Assembly: GCA_902779125.1 (NCBI GenBank)
Contig: CACZAC010000002.1
Location: forward strand, 62,001-126,000
Source of the DNA: an uncultured Bacteroidales bacterium
GTDB taxonomy: Bacteria; Bacteroidota; Bacteroidia; Bacteroidales; Muribaculaceae
Direction of reading: 5' to 3'
Length of the DNA stretch: 64,000 bases
The notes beneath the pieces were generated by a model. That model was not told where the DNA came from. It searched no databases and was given only the letters and a program-made list of their open reading frames with translations. This document shows, piece after piece, positions 54,837 through 62,684 of the stretch (positions are counted from its first letter, which is position 1; each line of letters begins with the position of its first letter). A program made the position numbers and the translations under genes.

Positions 54837-55796
54837 TTAACACCCTGTGCCCTTCAGGGCAAGTCCCACGCGCTCATGCAGTCCATACATCAGGTTCATC
54901 GCATGTACCGCAGTGCCGGCACTGCCCTTGAGCAGGACGTCCATCACTGCATGGATGGAGAGATAGCCGCTATGGTCATCCTTGTCAATGCTGATGAGGC
55001 ACTTGTTGGTGTTCTCGACTTCGGCAGTGGCAGCAGGACGGTCAACCATGAACACAAAGTTATGGTCATCGTAGTATTGCTCGTAGAGCTGATGCACCAT
55101 CTCGGCATCGATACCGCACTTGAAACGTGCATCGACAGTGAGTGTGCGACGTTCAGCCAGCGGTGTAACCGTCAAGGTAACGGGCTGGTCAAAGCTCGAC
55201 TGGCATTGAAGCAAAGCGCAGACAATCTCCTGTTGCTGGTCATCAGCCCAAGCGGTGGTATCCAAACCGTCAACTGTCTTGCCCTCATTGGTCATGGCAC
55301 TGGTGCCCAACGCCACTTTCAGTTCAATAGGGCTGTTCAAGAGCAGGTTACGAGCCATCGGCATCAGAGCGAGCAACGATGCCGTTGCAACATCGCCAGG
55401 CACAGTCACCAGCCGCGTGTCATGCACGAGCACACGTCGTTGCATCTCAGAGAGGCCATATTTCCATGACGCTGCGCTGTCGCCATAATCCAGATTGTGA
55501 ATGCCACTCATATCGATGACCGACAAACCCTCGGGCAAGTCCGTTGCCGACAGCCATTCGACGGCCTCAACGCGTTTGCCACACAAGTAAATCAAATCAA
55601 CATCATCGAGCGCACCCTGAGGTCCTGTCCTAAGGTCACATTCACCCACCAGACCTGACACGATGCTATCTAACCGCATACCTACAGGAGCGCTGCCTGT
55701 CACCCATTTCAACTCCACATCGGGATGGTTGATGAGGACACGTACCAGCTCAGCGGCACGCATGTTGTCACACCCAATAATGCCTACTTTAATCAT
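54837..55796 (-). CDS. ArgC-like protein lacking catalytic signature residues
   Basis: The protein has 319 residues and is homologous over its length to N-acetyl-gamma-glutamyl-phosphate reductase. The start MIKVGIIG, LVRVLINHPDVELKWV, the C-terminal ENTNKCLISIDKDD and LLKGSAGTAVHAMNLMYGL all match. The active parts do not. The NADP loop normally GASGYTG is GCDNMRA. The PGC(F/Y)xT motif with the catalytic cysteine is PGDVAT, with Asp in place of Cys. The GSTGAG and HQH/HRH segments are not recognisable. It is probably not a working reductase. The ATG at 55796 overlaps the argR stop by eight bases. A regulatory or structural role beside ArgR is inference. Confidence 0.8.
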   Translation of the reverse strand: MIKVGIIGCDNMRAAELVRVLINHPDVELKWVTGSAPVGMRLDSIVSGLVGECDLRTGPQGALDDVDLIYLCGKRVEAVEWLSATDLPEGLSVIDMSGIHNLDYGDSAASWKYGLSEMQRRVLVHDTRLVTVPGDVATASLLALMPMARNLLLNSPIELKVALGTSAMTNEGKTVDGLDTTAWADDQQQEIVCALLQCQSSFDQPVTLTVTPLAERRTLTVDARFKCGIDAEMVHQLYEQYYDDHNFVFMVDRPAATAEVENTNKCLISIDKDDHSGYLSIHAVMDVLLKGSAGTAVHAMNLMYGLHERVGLALKGTGC

Positions 55797-56361
55797 CAAC
55801 AAGAGGCGTTTGAGCCGAGCCGAGGACATGGGGCGAGTTCTTGGGCATGAACTGCTCAAAGACGGCCCTGGCCTCGTCGTGGGTCACTCCCTCAGCAAGG
55901 ATAGCAACCACTGTATCGGCGCCAGCAATCGTTCCAAGCACCTCGGGAGGACGACTCATGTCAATGTCGTATGCCAAACCGGGAGCATAGCCGTTGCGCG
56001 TCTTGATGACAGCCAGATTGCCCGAGAACGTCACCGACACAAGACCCACCTGCTTAGCAGCATGGGCATCGGTCTGGCGCATACTCAACAACCTGTCTTG
56101 CAACTGATTGCTGTCAGGAATGATATACATGTAAGTGTTACGGTCGGTAGCGACCTTAGAAATCTTCAAGGCCTTCAAGTCGCGGGACAATGTAGCCTGA
56201 GTCACATTGATATTGTGCTCACGCAACATGTCGGCCAACTCACTTTGGCTACCAATGCAATTCGTCTTGATCAGATCAGTGATCAATTGTAAACGGTCAC
56301 GTTTTCTTTTCACGAGCGCTTTCTTTTTTCTTGGTTTTTTTGTTAATGTTGTAGTCTCCAT
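55789..56361 (-). CDS. argR: Arginine repressor ArgR
   Basis: The protein has 190 residues, longer than usual because of a basic N-terminal stretch of ~20 residues (KKPRKKKALVKRKRDR). The winged HTH (GSQSELADMLREHNINVTQA, then TLSRDLKALKISKVATDRN) contains the SRDL motif. The C-terminal oligomerisation domain has LAVIKTRNGYAPGLAYDID and IAGADTVVAILAEGV; GADTV holds the Asp that binds arginine. I chose the ATG at 56361, after which the basic tail begins. It is followed at once by the degenerate argC-like gene and not by the usual arginine pathway genes. Confidence 0.9.
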   Translation of the reverse strand: METTTLTKKPRKKKALVKRKRDRLQLITDLIKTNCIGSQSELADMLREHNINVTQATLSRDLKALKISKVATDRNTYMYIIPDSNQLQDRLLSMRQTDAHAAKQVGLVSVTFSGNLAVIKTRNGYAPGLAYDIDMSRPPEVLGTIAGADTVVAILAEGVTHDEARAVFEQFMPKNSPHVLGSAQTPLVDD

Positions 56362-56396
56362 TTGAACAAATATACTTAAAAATTTGGTTTGAGTTG

Positions 56397-56427
56397 CAAA
56401 GATAATGACACTCTGCAAATATGCCAA
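56397..56427 (-). promoter_or_regulatory. Promoter of argR
   Basis: On the minus strand TTG (56427-56425), a 20-base spacer and TATCTTTG (56404-56397) fit the -33/-7 pattern and lie 36 bases before the argR start. Confidence 0.6.
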
Positions 56428-56634
56428 CATATTTATAGACTTTTTTCAATGAAAATTCAATATTTTATTCGTTATCCTTCAATTATTCATCATATTCAGT
56501 AAGTGTATTTCACCCTACACATTATTTATAATTATAATTACCTATCAAAAAGTGAGAGGGCCAGATTTGGTGCAAATTCTTATCAGTAATAGTGACACCT
56601 CTGTCTTGGAAAAACACTTTTTAGTCTAAAATAG
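56428..56634. other. AT-rich divergent spacer between argR and the kinase
   Basis: No gene was found in the argR/kinase gap (56362-56695). Outside the two promoters it contains AT-rich stretches (attatttataattataatta near 56521) suited to ArgR-type operators, but no site could be assigned with confidence. Confidence 0.4.
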
Positions 56635-56665
56635 TTGTACATGATGAGTCAGTTGATTATCTTTG
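56635..56665 (+). promoter_or_regulatory. Promoter of the LytS/LytTR operon
   Basis: TTG at 56635-56637, a 20-base spacer, then TATCTTTG at 56658-56665 fits the consensus. The start codon follows 31 bases later at 56696. Confidence 0.7.
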
Positions 56666-56695
56666 CATTATAAACCATATAAACTGATTACTGAT

Positions 56696-57775
56696 ATGAG
56701 TGACCCACTCAAAGGGAACAAGACCCAATACCGCTACCTGCTGCTGCACATCCTGTGCTGGTCGGTGGTCATCATCGCGCCATTGTTCTTCCATAGTTCT
56801 GAGAATTCTTGGACGCAGGCATGGGCACGATATGCACGCGCGCTCGGTGCGCCTCTCTCATGCATGATTGTTTTCTACCTGAACTTTTTATGGCTTGTAC
56901 CGCGTTACCTGGTCAAGAATAAAGACTGGAAGATATTCATCGCCCTCAATATACTGGTACTGGTTTTGGGCGTATTATTTACTGACGTGTGGCGTTGGAC
57001 CAATCACCAGTTACTGTCTGATTTGATTGATTTCGGCAACAGGGGGCCAAAGAATCATCCTCCACGCATTCAAGGTTACTTTTACCTGTTATTGTGGTAC
57101 ATCCTGTTTATTGCGCTTTCGGTGGCGGTACGCATGTATCAGCGATGGCAACACCTGGAAGAGGTGAGAAAAGAAGTCGAAGCGGCACGCGCCGAGGCTG
57201 AATTGAGCAACCTACGCAACCAGTTGAATCCACATTTCCTGCTGAACACGCTCAACAACATCTACGCGCTCATCGCCTTTGATCAGGACAAGGCACAAAC
57301 AGCAGTAGGTGAGCTGAGCAAACTGCTGCGTCATGTACTCTATTTGAACCAGCAGGACTTTGTGCCACTTTCCAAAGAGGCCGACTTCATGAAGAATTAC
57401 ATTGAACTGATGAAGATACGAGTAACCGACAATGTGAAAATCATCAACAACATCAATGTACAGCCCAATGACTCCACACCGGTTGCTCCGATCATCTTCA
57501 TCTCACTTCTTGAGAACGCATTCAAGCATGGCATTTCACCTCAAGGTAAAGGCGAAATCAAGATAGACTTGAATCAGGCCAATGGTGAAGTCTCGTGTGA
57601 GATTCGCAACTCCTACTATCCCAAACGAGAAAACGACAAGAGCGGCTCGGGCATCGGGCTGGAACAGGTGAGCCGTCGCCTGGAACTCATGTACCCTGAC
57701 CGTTACACCTGGGAGAAAGGATTGACTGACGATGGCAAGGAATATTACTCTAAAATTATTGTTAAGACCAGATGA
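56696..57775 (+). CDS. LytS-family sensor histidine kinase
   Basis: The protein has 359 residues. Four membrane spans lie in the first ~150 residues (LLLHILCWSVVIIAPLFF, LGAPLSCMIVFYLNFLWL, FIALNILVLVLGVLF, YLLLWYILFIALSVAV). A short coiled coil follows. The His_kinase domain has LRNQLNPHFLLNTLNNIYAL with the phospho-accepting His near 187, and the ATP-binding N box LLENAFKHGISPQG. No extracytoplasmic sensor domain is present, so the signal may come through the membrane. I chose the ATG at 56696; an upstream TTG in frame lies on the promoter box. It overlaps the regulator gene by four bases. Confidence 0.93.
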   Translation: MSDPLKGNKTQYRYLLLHILCWSVVIIAPLFFHSSENSWTQAWARYARALGAPLSCMIVFYLNFLWLVPRYLVKNKDWKIFIALNILVLVLGVLFTDVWRWTNHQLLSDLIDFGNRGPKNHPPRIQGYFYLLLWYILFIALSVAVRMYQRWQHLEEVRKEVEAARAEAELSNLRNQLNPHFLLNTLNNIYALIAFDQDKAQTAVGELSKLLRHVLYLNQQDFVPLSKEADFMKNYIELMKIRVTDNVKIINNINVQPNDSTPVAPIIFISLLENAFKHGISPQGKGEIKIDLNQANGEVSCEIRNSYYPKRENDKSGSGIGLEQVSRRLELMYPDRYTWEKGLTDDGKEYYSKIIVKTR

Positions 57776-58491
57776 TTATCAAGTGTGCTATAGTTGACGA
57801 TGAGCCGCTGGCCGTGGAGCTGCTGGCAAGTTATGTGAAGAAAATACCGTTCCTCGAACTCTGCGGGAAATACAACAACGCTACCGATGCCCTGCATGGT
57901 ATCGGCAATGCACCTGTGGACCTGCTGTTTCTGGACATCCAGATGCCGGAGTTAAACGGATTGGAACTGAGTAAAATGATTCCCGAGAGCACCCGCATCG
58001 TTTTCACCACCGCTTTCAACCAGTATGCAGTGGACGGATTTAGGGTCAATGCGCTCGATTACCTGTTGAAACCTATCAGCTATGCCGACTTCCTGGAGGC
58101 CTGCAACAAAGCGCTGCAATGGTTCCAACTCGTGCAGCAGAATGAACAATCCTCGATGTCTGCCCAGGAGGAGCCGACCAGCATCTTTGTCAAGAGCGAG
58201 TACAAACTGCTGCAAATCCAACTTGACGATATCAAATACATTGAGGGGCTAAAAGACTATGTGAAAATCTACACCGAGCAATCGCAGCACCCCATCCTCA
58301 CACTGATGAACATGAAGGCAATCGAGCAGATGCTGCCCCCATCGCGATTCATCAGGGTTCACCGCTCATTCATTGTGCAGAAAAGCAAAATACGCGAGAT
58401 TGAGCGCAACCGCATCGTCTTTGGCGACGTGTACATCCCCATCGGCGACAGCTACAAACAGGCGTTCCAGGATTTCATCAACTCCAAGTAG
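57772..58491 (+). CDS. LytTR-family response regulator
   Basis: The protein has 239 residues. The receiver domain has CAIVDDEPLAVELLASYV, the phospho-accepting aspartate in LLFLDIQMPELNGLEL near residue 54, and VNALDYLLKPISYADF. The C-terminal LytTR DNA-binding domain covers about 138-239 (IFVKSEYKLLQIQLDDIKYI, then RFIRVHRSFIVQKSKIREIE). It is the partner of the kinase just upstream, with ATGA overlap. Targets are unknown; LytTR systems in this phylum often control envelope functions. Confidence 0.94.
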   Translation: MIIKCAIVDDEPLAVELLASYVKKIPFLELCGKYNNATDALHGIGNAPVDLLFLDIQMPELNGLELSKMIPESTRIVFTTAFNQYAVDGFRVNALDYLLKPISYADFLEACNKALQWFQLVQQNEQSSMSAQEEPTSIFVKSEYKLLQIQLDDIKYIEGLKDYVKIYTEQSQHPILTLMNMKAIEQMLPPSRFIRVHRSFIVQKSKIREIERNRIVFGDVYIPIGDSYKQAFQDFINSK

Positions 58492-58498
58492 GCCCATA

Positions 58499-58509
58499 CC
58501 CCGTAGGGG
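58499..58509. terminator. Small hairpin after the LytTR operon
   Basis: CCCC, GTA, GGGG forms a 4-bp GC stem eight bases after the regulator stop codon. A T-rich tail is missing, so the function is doubtful. Confidence 0.3.
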
Positions 58510-58576
58510 CTAACGCGAGCCTTTATCTCGATGAAATTACGTTTTAAAAATGTAAAGACTCTATAGCTCAACTTTT

Positions 58577-58999
58577 TTACGGCTGTTTCACGAGATGATA
58601 GGCATAGGCTGTGCCTGTCTCGTCGCTTTTGGTAAAAGTCACTTCCCTTGATGACTTGGAAGTAATGGTGAAATCGTTGTAGTCTTCCAAACCCGGCATC
58701 ACGATATAATACACTGTGGGGTCAGGGAAAGATACGGTCATTTTGCTACCGCCATCGCTCTCCTCCCATGTGCCGTAACTTGCCACCATTTGCTCGTGGC
58801 CATACACCTGCGACACCCTGAAGACCTTGCTCTGGAACTGGAAGAAGTAGTCGCCTTCGACGTTGACGGGCGTGCCGTTGGCAGTAATCTGCTCAACGTG
58901 CCAGGTGCCGAACCAAATGCCGATGTCGCCGTGGTTGCGGGTGCAAGAGCACAACACCAGCACCGACAGGATGGATATTATAAATAATGTCTTTTTCAT
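58577..58999 (-). CDS. Small lipocalin-like lipoprotein
   Basis: The protein has 140 residues. The N-terminus MKKTLFIISILSVLVLCSC is a lipoprotein signal with a CSC lipobox (Cys19). The mature part, GIWFGTWHVEQITANGTPVN, GDYFFQFQSKVFRVSQVYGH, GTWEESDGGSKMTVSF and VTFTKSDETGTAYAYHLVK, has the G-x-W and beta-strand rhythm of lipocalin-like domains. The exact family was not recognised. Its start overlaps the stop of the wzi-like gene by four bases (ATGA), so it is the last gene of the glsA-glsB-wzi operon and probably acts in the envelope. Confidence 0.65.
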   Translation of the reverse strand: MKKTLFIISILSVLVLCSCTRNHGDIGIWFGTWHVEQITANGTPVNVEGDYFFQFQSKVFRVSQVYGHEQMVASYGTWEESDGGSKMTVSFPDPTVYYIVMPGLEDYNDFTITSKSSREVTFTKSDETGTAYAYHLVKQP

Positions 59000-60708
59000 C
59001 GTTTCTTGAAGTTAAAAGTACCGCTGTAGGTAATTCCCAGCATAGCGCCCCAGTTGTTGCCGTAGAGCGAACCGCGATCCATAGCCACTGTGGCATTCAC
59101 ACGCCACGGCCCATAAAACGACGGACGATAATTGAGTTGGAGAGCCATCGAAAAGTCGTCGACACTGCCAGCACGGGGAATGATGGGTGTGCCCCATGCC
59201 TTGCGGTAAGAGACCTTCAGTCTGTAAGACCAGGCCTCGTGTAGCCAACCGCTGACAGCGGCGTGGAAACCGCGCAGCACATTGTCACGGTAGCGCATGT
59301 AGCCGTCCTGGTTGTAGAGCGGCGACTTGACAAAGGGCGAGCCGATTGACATGCCGCGGCTCTGGTAGCCGTTGTAGATGTAGTTGTTGTAGTAATCGTC
59401 GGCACCCGATGAGTGGCTGGTGATGGGTGTGCCTGGATTGTCGTTGGGTGTCCAATGGATGGGACCGCTCTGGTTGGTGAAGTCAATGTACTCGATGACA
59501 GCGCCTTCAATCAAGGATCCCCCAAACGCATTGCGGTATTCCAGTCCCCACAGGCCGTCAAAGCCGTTCATTTTGCCGATGCCAGAGCCGTCTTCCCACA
59601 GCCACTGGGTATAGGCACGAAGGGTGCGGTGAGTAGCTAATTTGTATTCCAGTGCGATGTCCCAAGAGCCCAGATGGTTGCCCTCGACAAACGAATCTCC
59701 GGCACTCTTCCCACCACTACCGGCAATAAACGTGCGGAAGAAGGCCTTCGCATCGGTTTTCATTTTGACGGTGTTAGTCACCTGACCATCCTCATAGTAA
59801 GTGGCGTTTCCACCAAACTGGCAAGCCGACTGGGCGCCGATGGTGAACACGACGGGCTGATTTGGGTTGGTGCGGAAGTGCAGGCTCTTGTAATGCAGCC
59901 ACAAGCCGGTGGTGATGAAGTGATTGTAGTAGTTATAATGGTTCTCCAGCCACTTGTTGTCGAACTGGCGGAAGTAGCCGAATTCACCGTTTATCTGCAC
60001 CCATCCCTTGGTGAACGGAATGTTCTGGAAGTCGAAGAAACCGGCACGCAGTCCCACTGGCGGGCGGGCATTGTTGCTCCACACGAGATCGCCACTGCTC
60101 AATTCCCCGTTAACAATGGGTGAAGATTTGTATTTCTGTCCCGCCACGGCATAGATGCTGCGGTACTTGCCCTCAACGTAGGCCTGCTGAATCCATGCTA
60201 CTGCAGGGTGTTGTTTCTGCACCTCAAACTGACCGTTGCCAGTATACCGTTCATAGCCTGTACTGGAGGAATAACCGCCCCAAGCTTCAAAGCCTGCACC
60301 CCAGGTGACACGTTTGTAATCATAGAGGGGGTGGCTAATGCTAGCTTGCACAAGTGCCGAATACTGCTGCGTAAAGATGCCGCCATTGTTGCTGGCAATG
60401 TAGTAGGGCGCCAATTCGCTGTTGCCGGCATTGGCAAAAAAGCCCAACTTATACTTCGGTCCCATCCACGTATCAAAATTGTAGACAGGATCAATAATTG
60501 AACCGGTAGGATCTCCATGCACCGTTTCTTGGAACCACTTATACTTTAGATTAGGAGTGCAGCCGACACAATTCAAAACTTGAGTAGTAGTATCTACCTG
60601 GAGAACACGCAAGAGGGTTGAGTCTGCTGGCACCTGTGCCGATGTGGCAATAGCACAACACAAGGTAAGAGCGAAGATAAAAGATGTTAGGACTTTTTTT
60701 GCCATCAT
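58996..60708 (-). CDS. Capsule assembly Wzi family outer-membrane protein
   Basis: The protein has 570 residues with a signal peptide (VLTSFIFALTLCCAIATSA). The beta-barrel domain carries the Wzi family pattern: SSGDLVWSNNARPPVGLRAG, FDFQNIPFTKGWVQINGEFG, then the HFITTGLWLHYKSLHFRTNP segment and GLWGLEYRNAFGGSLIEGAV, ending in an aromatic-rich strand (GITYSGTFNFKKR). Wzi anchors or organises capsular polysaccharide at the outer surface. It lies 12 bases after glsB. The first two codons are both ATG; either may be used. Confidence 0.85.
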   Translation of the reverse strand: MMAKKVLTSFIFALTLCCAIATSAQVPADSTLLRVLQVDTTTQVLNCVGCTPNLKYKWFQETVHGDPTGSIIDPVYNFDTWMGPKYKLGFFANAGNSELAPYYIASNNGGIFTQQYSALVQASISHPLYDYKRVTWGAGFEAWGGYSSSTGYERYTGNGQFEVQKQHPAVAWIQQAYVEGKYRSIYAVAGQKYKSSPIVNGELSSGDLVWSNNARPPVGLRAGFFDFQNIPFTKGWVQINGEFGYFRQFDNKWLENHYNYYNHFITTGLWLHYKSLHFRTNPNQPVVFTIGAQSACQFGGNATYYEDGQVTNTVKMKTDAKAFFRTFIAGSGGKSAGDSFVEGNHLGSWDIALEYKLATHRTLRAYTQWLWEDGSGIGKMNGFDGLWGLEYRNAFGGSLIEGAVIEYIDFTNQSGPIHWTPNDNPGTPITSHSSGADDYYNNYIYNGYQSRGMSIGSPFVKSPLYNQDGYMRYRDNVLRGFHAAVSGWLHEAWSYRLKVSYRKAWGTPIIPRAGSVDDFSMALQLNYRPSFYGPWRVNATVAMDRGSLYGNNWGAMLGITYSGTFNFKKR

Positions 60709-60720
60709 GATGAGTTCTGA

Positions 60721-61659
60721 TTATCGTACGATGTTTGCCAGATAGGAGTCGATGTGACGTCGCTTTTTCTCGTCGGCAATTTCGTCCAGGTTGATGAGAA
60801 TGCCCGTTTCCTCCACGTCGCCAAATTCGCGATTGATGGCGGTGCCCAGCAATAGCATCTTGGGCGACAGGCCCATGTAGGCGTTGACCAGCGGCGGGAT
60901 GTTAATGCCGTGCTGGCGGATGAACGCGTTCGCCCGCTTGTAGTCCTCACGGAAGTCGTTGCCCACAAATTGAGACATCAGTTCGGGATCATCGTTACGG
61001 GTGTCGGGCAGCGGGTCGATGGGCACTACCAGGCCTTCCTTGTCCTTGAAGTAGAGGTTGAGGAAGCACAACAGCATGTCGCGGCAGTCGCGCACGTAAC
61101 TCGGGTACATCGTCATCTTGCCGAACATGTACTTGACCTTTGGGTAGATGATGGTCAATGCGCCCAGGCCGTCCCACAGGTTGTCGAGTGCAAACAGAGC
61201 TCGCACGCCCTCGCGCGTCGATTGGTACTCGGGACGCACAAACGAGCGTCCCAACTCGATGGTGACGGGCAGGATTTCATTCAGGAACCTGTCGCTGAAC
61301 TTGAACATGTGCCCAGTGGCGATGCGCGGCACACCGTTTTCCACCTTCACGTCCCAACCGCAGATAAAACGGTAGGCTCCGATGATTTCCTTTTTATCGG
61401 GATTCCACACGAGCAACTGCTGGCAAGGTGGCTCCATCAGGTCAAACTCGTCGATATCACACGCCTTGCCAGTGCCGCCACCTGCGGCACGGAAAGTAAT
61501 CTCGCGCAGGCGTCCAATCTCGCGCATCGTGTTGGGCGCATTGTGAGCGGAGACCACATAGATGTCGTTCTCAGCCTTGTTGGTGTGACGCAACAAACGT
61601 TCGGGCGTGAGTTCCTGCTCAATGAGTTCAACGGGGATGGGATTAATAATCTGTTCCAT
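60721..61659 (-). CDS. glsB: Glycine lipid synthesis N-acyltransferase GlsB (GNAT type)
   Basis: The protein has 312 residues and matches the Acetyltransf_5/OlsB-like family: YVVSAHNAPNTMREIGRLRE, ITFRAAGGGTGKACDIDEFD, LLVWNPDKKEIIGAYRFICG, ELGRSFVRPEYQ and WDGLGALTIIYPKVKYMFGK. GlsB-type enzymes add a 3-hydroxy fatty acid to glycine, giving N-acylglycine, the first step of glycine (and related serinoglycine) lipids in Bacteroides. I chose the ATG at 61659, eight bases after glsA; the usual partner being adjacent supports the assignment. Confidence 0.85.
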   Translation of the reverse strand: MEQIINPIPVELIEQELTPERLLRHTNKAENDIYVVSAHNAPNTMREIGRLREITFRAAGGGTGKACDIDEFDLMEPPCQQLLVWNPDKKEIIGAYRFICGWDVKVENGVPRIATGHMFKFSDRFLNEILPVTIELGRSFVRPEYQSTREGVRALFALDNLWDGLGALTIIYPKVKYMFGKMTMYPSYVRDCRDMLLCFLNLYFKDKEGLVVPIDPLPDTRNDDPELMSQFVGNDFREDYKRANAFIRQHGINIPPLVNAYMGLSPKMLLLGTAINREFGDVEETGILINLDEIADEKKRRHIDSYLANIVR

Positions 61660-61667
61660 AGGCAATT

Positions 61668-62501
61668 TTACGGTTTAGTTGCTCTAGGCGCCATTGCATA
61701 GACAATATCACGCAATCGCGCCGCCTCCTGTTTGGGCTTGAACATATCAAGTTCAGACCAGGGGATAGGATTTCCAATTAACACATGCAGGGTCGCGCCA
61801 CGCTGCTTGAGCATCTCCTTGGGAAGGAATATCAATTCAATGTTGAACTTGATGCCCAGACGCTTGCGCCACTTGGCAAAACGGTAAAAGAACTTCGAAT
61901 TGCGGGCATCAAAAAATACGGGCACGATGTCGCGTTGAGAGTTCACAGCCTGGACAACAGCCGACTTTTGCCACGGCAAGTCGGCAATGGACCCATCGGG
62001 CTGCATGCGGGAGCACAATCCCGCCGGGAATGTGATAAACTGGCTGTCACTGTTCAACGCTTCTTCAATCTGGGAGGCATTGGTACGCGACTGCTTGCCA
62101 TACTTGTTCACGGGAAGGAACACGTCGCGCAGAGGCTCTACTGCCATCAGCAGGTCATTGACCAGGAACTTGATGCGACGGTCATAACGGTGTCCCAGCA
62201 GCGAAATCAGCGCCAAGCCGTCAAGTCCGCCCAGCGGGTGGTTGGACACAAACATGAAGCGTCCCTCGGGCAGACGGTCAAGCCCGGTAGCATCCACCTT
62301 GACGTCCATTTCGTTAAGGGCAGCAGTAGCAGCATCAACACCGTTTTTACCTGCCATCTTCGTGAGGATGTCATTAAGCTGGTCCTGACAGATTGTGCGT
62401 TCGAGCCAACGTATAGCAAACCGCGGTATATAGCGATAGTGCGCGGACAGTCTTTTCCTGAGCACGCTATCGACATCTATTTTCAGTAACCCGTTAGCCA
62501 T
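61668..62501 (-). CDS. glsA: Glycine lipid synthesis O-acyltransferase GlsA (PlsC-like)
   Basis: The protein has 277 residues. The acyltransferase core is FMFVSNHPLGGLDGLALISL near residue 80 (catalytic His and Asp in HPLGGLD), KFLVNDLLMAVEPLRDVFLP, ITFPAGLCSRM (block III-like), and VPVFFDARNSKFFYRFAKWR. GlsA-type enzymes esterify the hydroxyl of the first acyl chain with a second fatty acid, completing the glycine lipid at the inner face of the membrane. It is first in the glsA-glsB-wzi-lipoprotein operon. Confidence 0.85.
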   Translation of the reverse strand: MANGLLKIDVDSVLRKRLSAHYRYIPRFAIRWLERTICQDQLNDILTKMAGKNGVDAATAALNEMDVKVDATGLDRLPEGRFMFVSNHPLGGLDGLALISLLGHRYDRRIKFLVNDLLMAVEPLRDVFLPVNKYGKQSRTNASQIEEALNSDSQFITFPAGLCSRMQPDGSIADLPWQKSAVVQAVNSQRDIVPVFFDARNSKFFYRFAKWRKRLGIKFNIELIFLPKEMLKQRGATLHVLIGNPIPWSELDMFKPKQEAARLRDIVYAMAPRATKP

Positions 62502-62577
62502 AAGACAGTGTTTTCAACCGAATCAAACATACAAAATTAGATATTTTGCCCGAAAAAATAAAGCATGAAGCAAAAAA

Positions 62578-62609
62578 TTTGTCAATGACAACTAAAAGTT
62601 CTACTTTTG
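62578..62609 (+). promoter_or_regulatory. Promoter of the polytopic membrane-protein gene
   Basis: TTTG at 62578-62581, a 20-base spacer, then TACTTTTG at 62602-62609 is a full match to the -33/-7 consensus. The start codon follows at 62685, giving a leader of about 70 bases. Confidence 0.75.
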
Positions 62610-62684
62610 CAATGAATAATCAAGCCTTTTCAAAGCGCATTACACCTCAGTAACGCCTGTGAATCAGTTGGAACAGATAGGATA

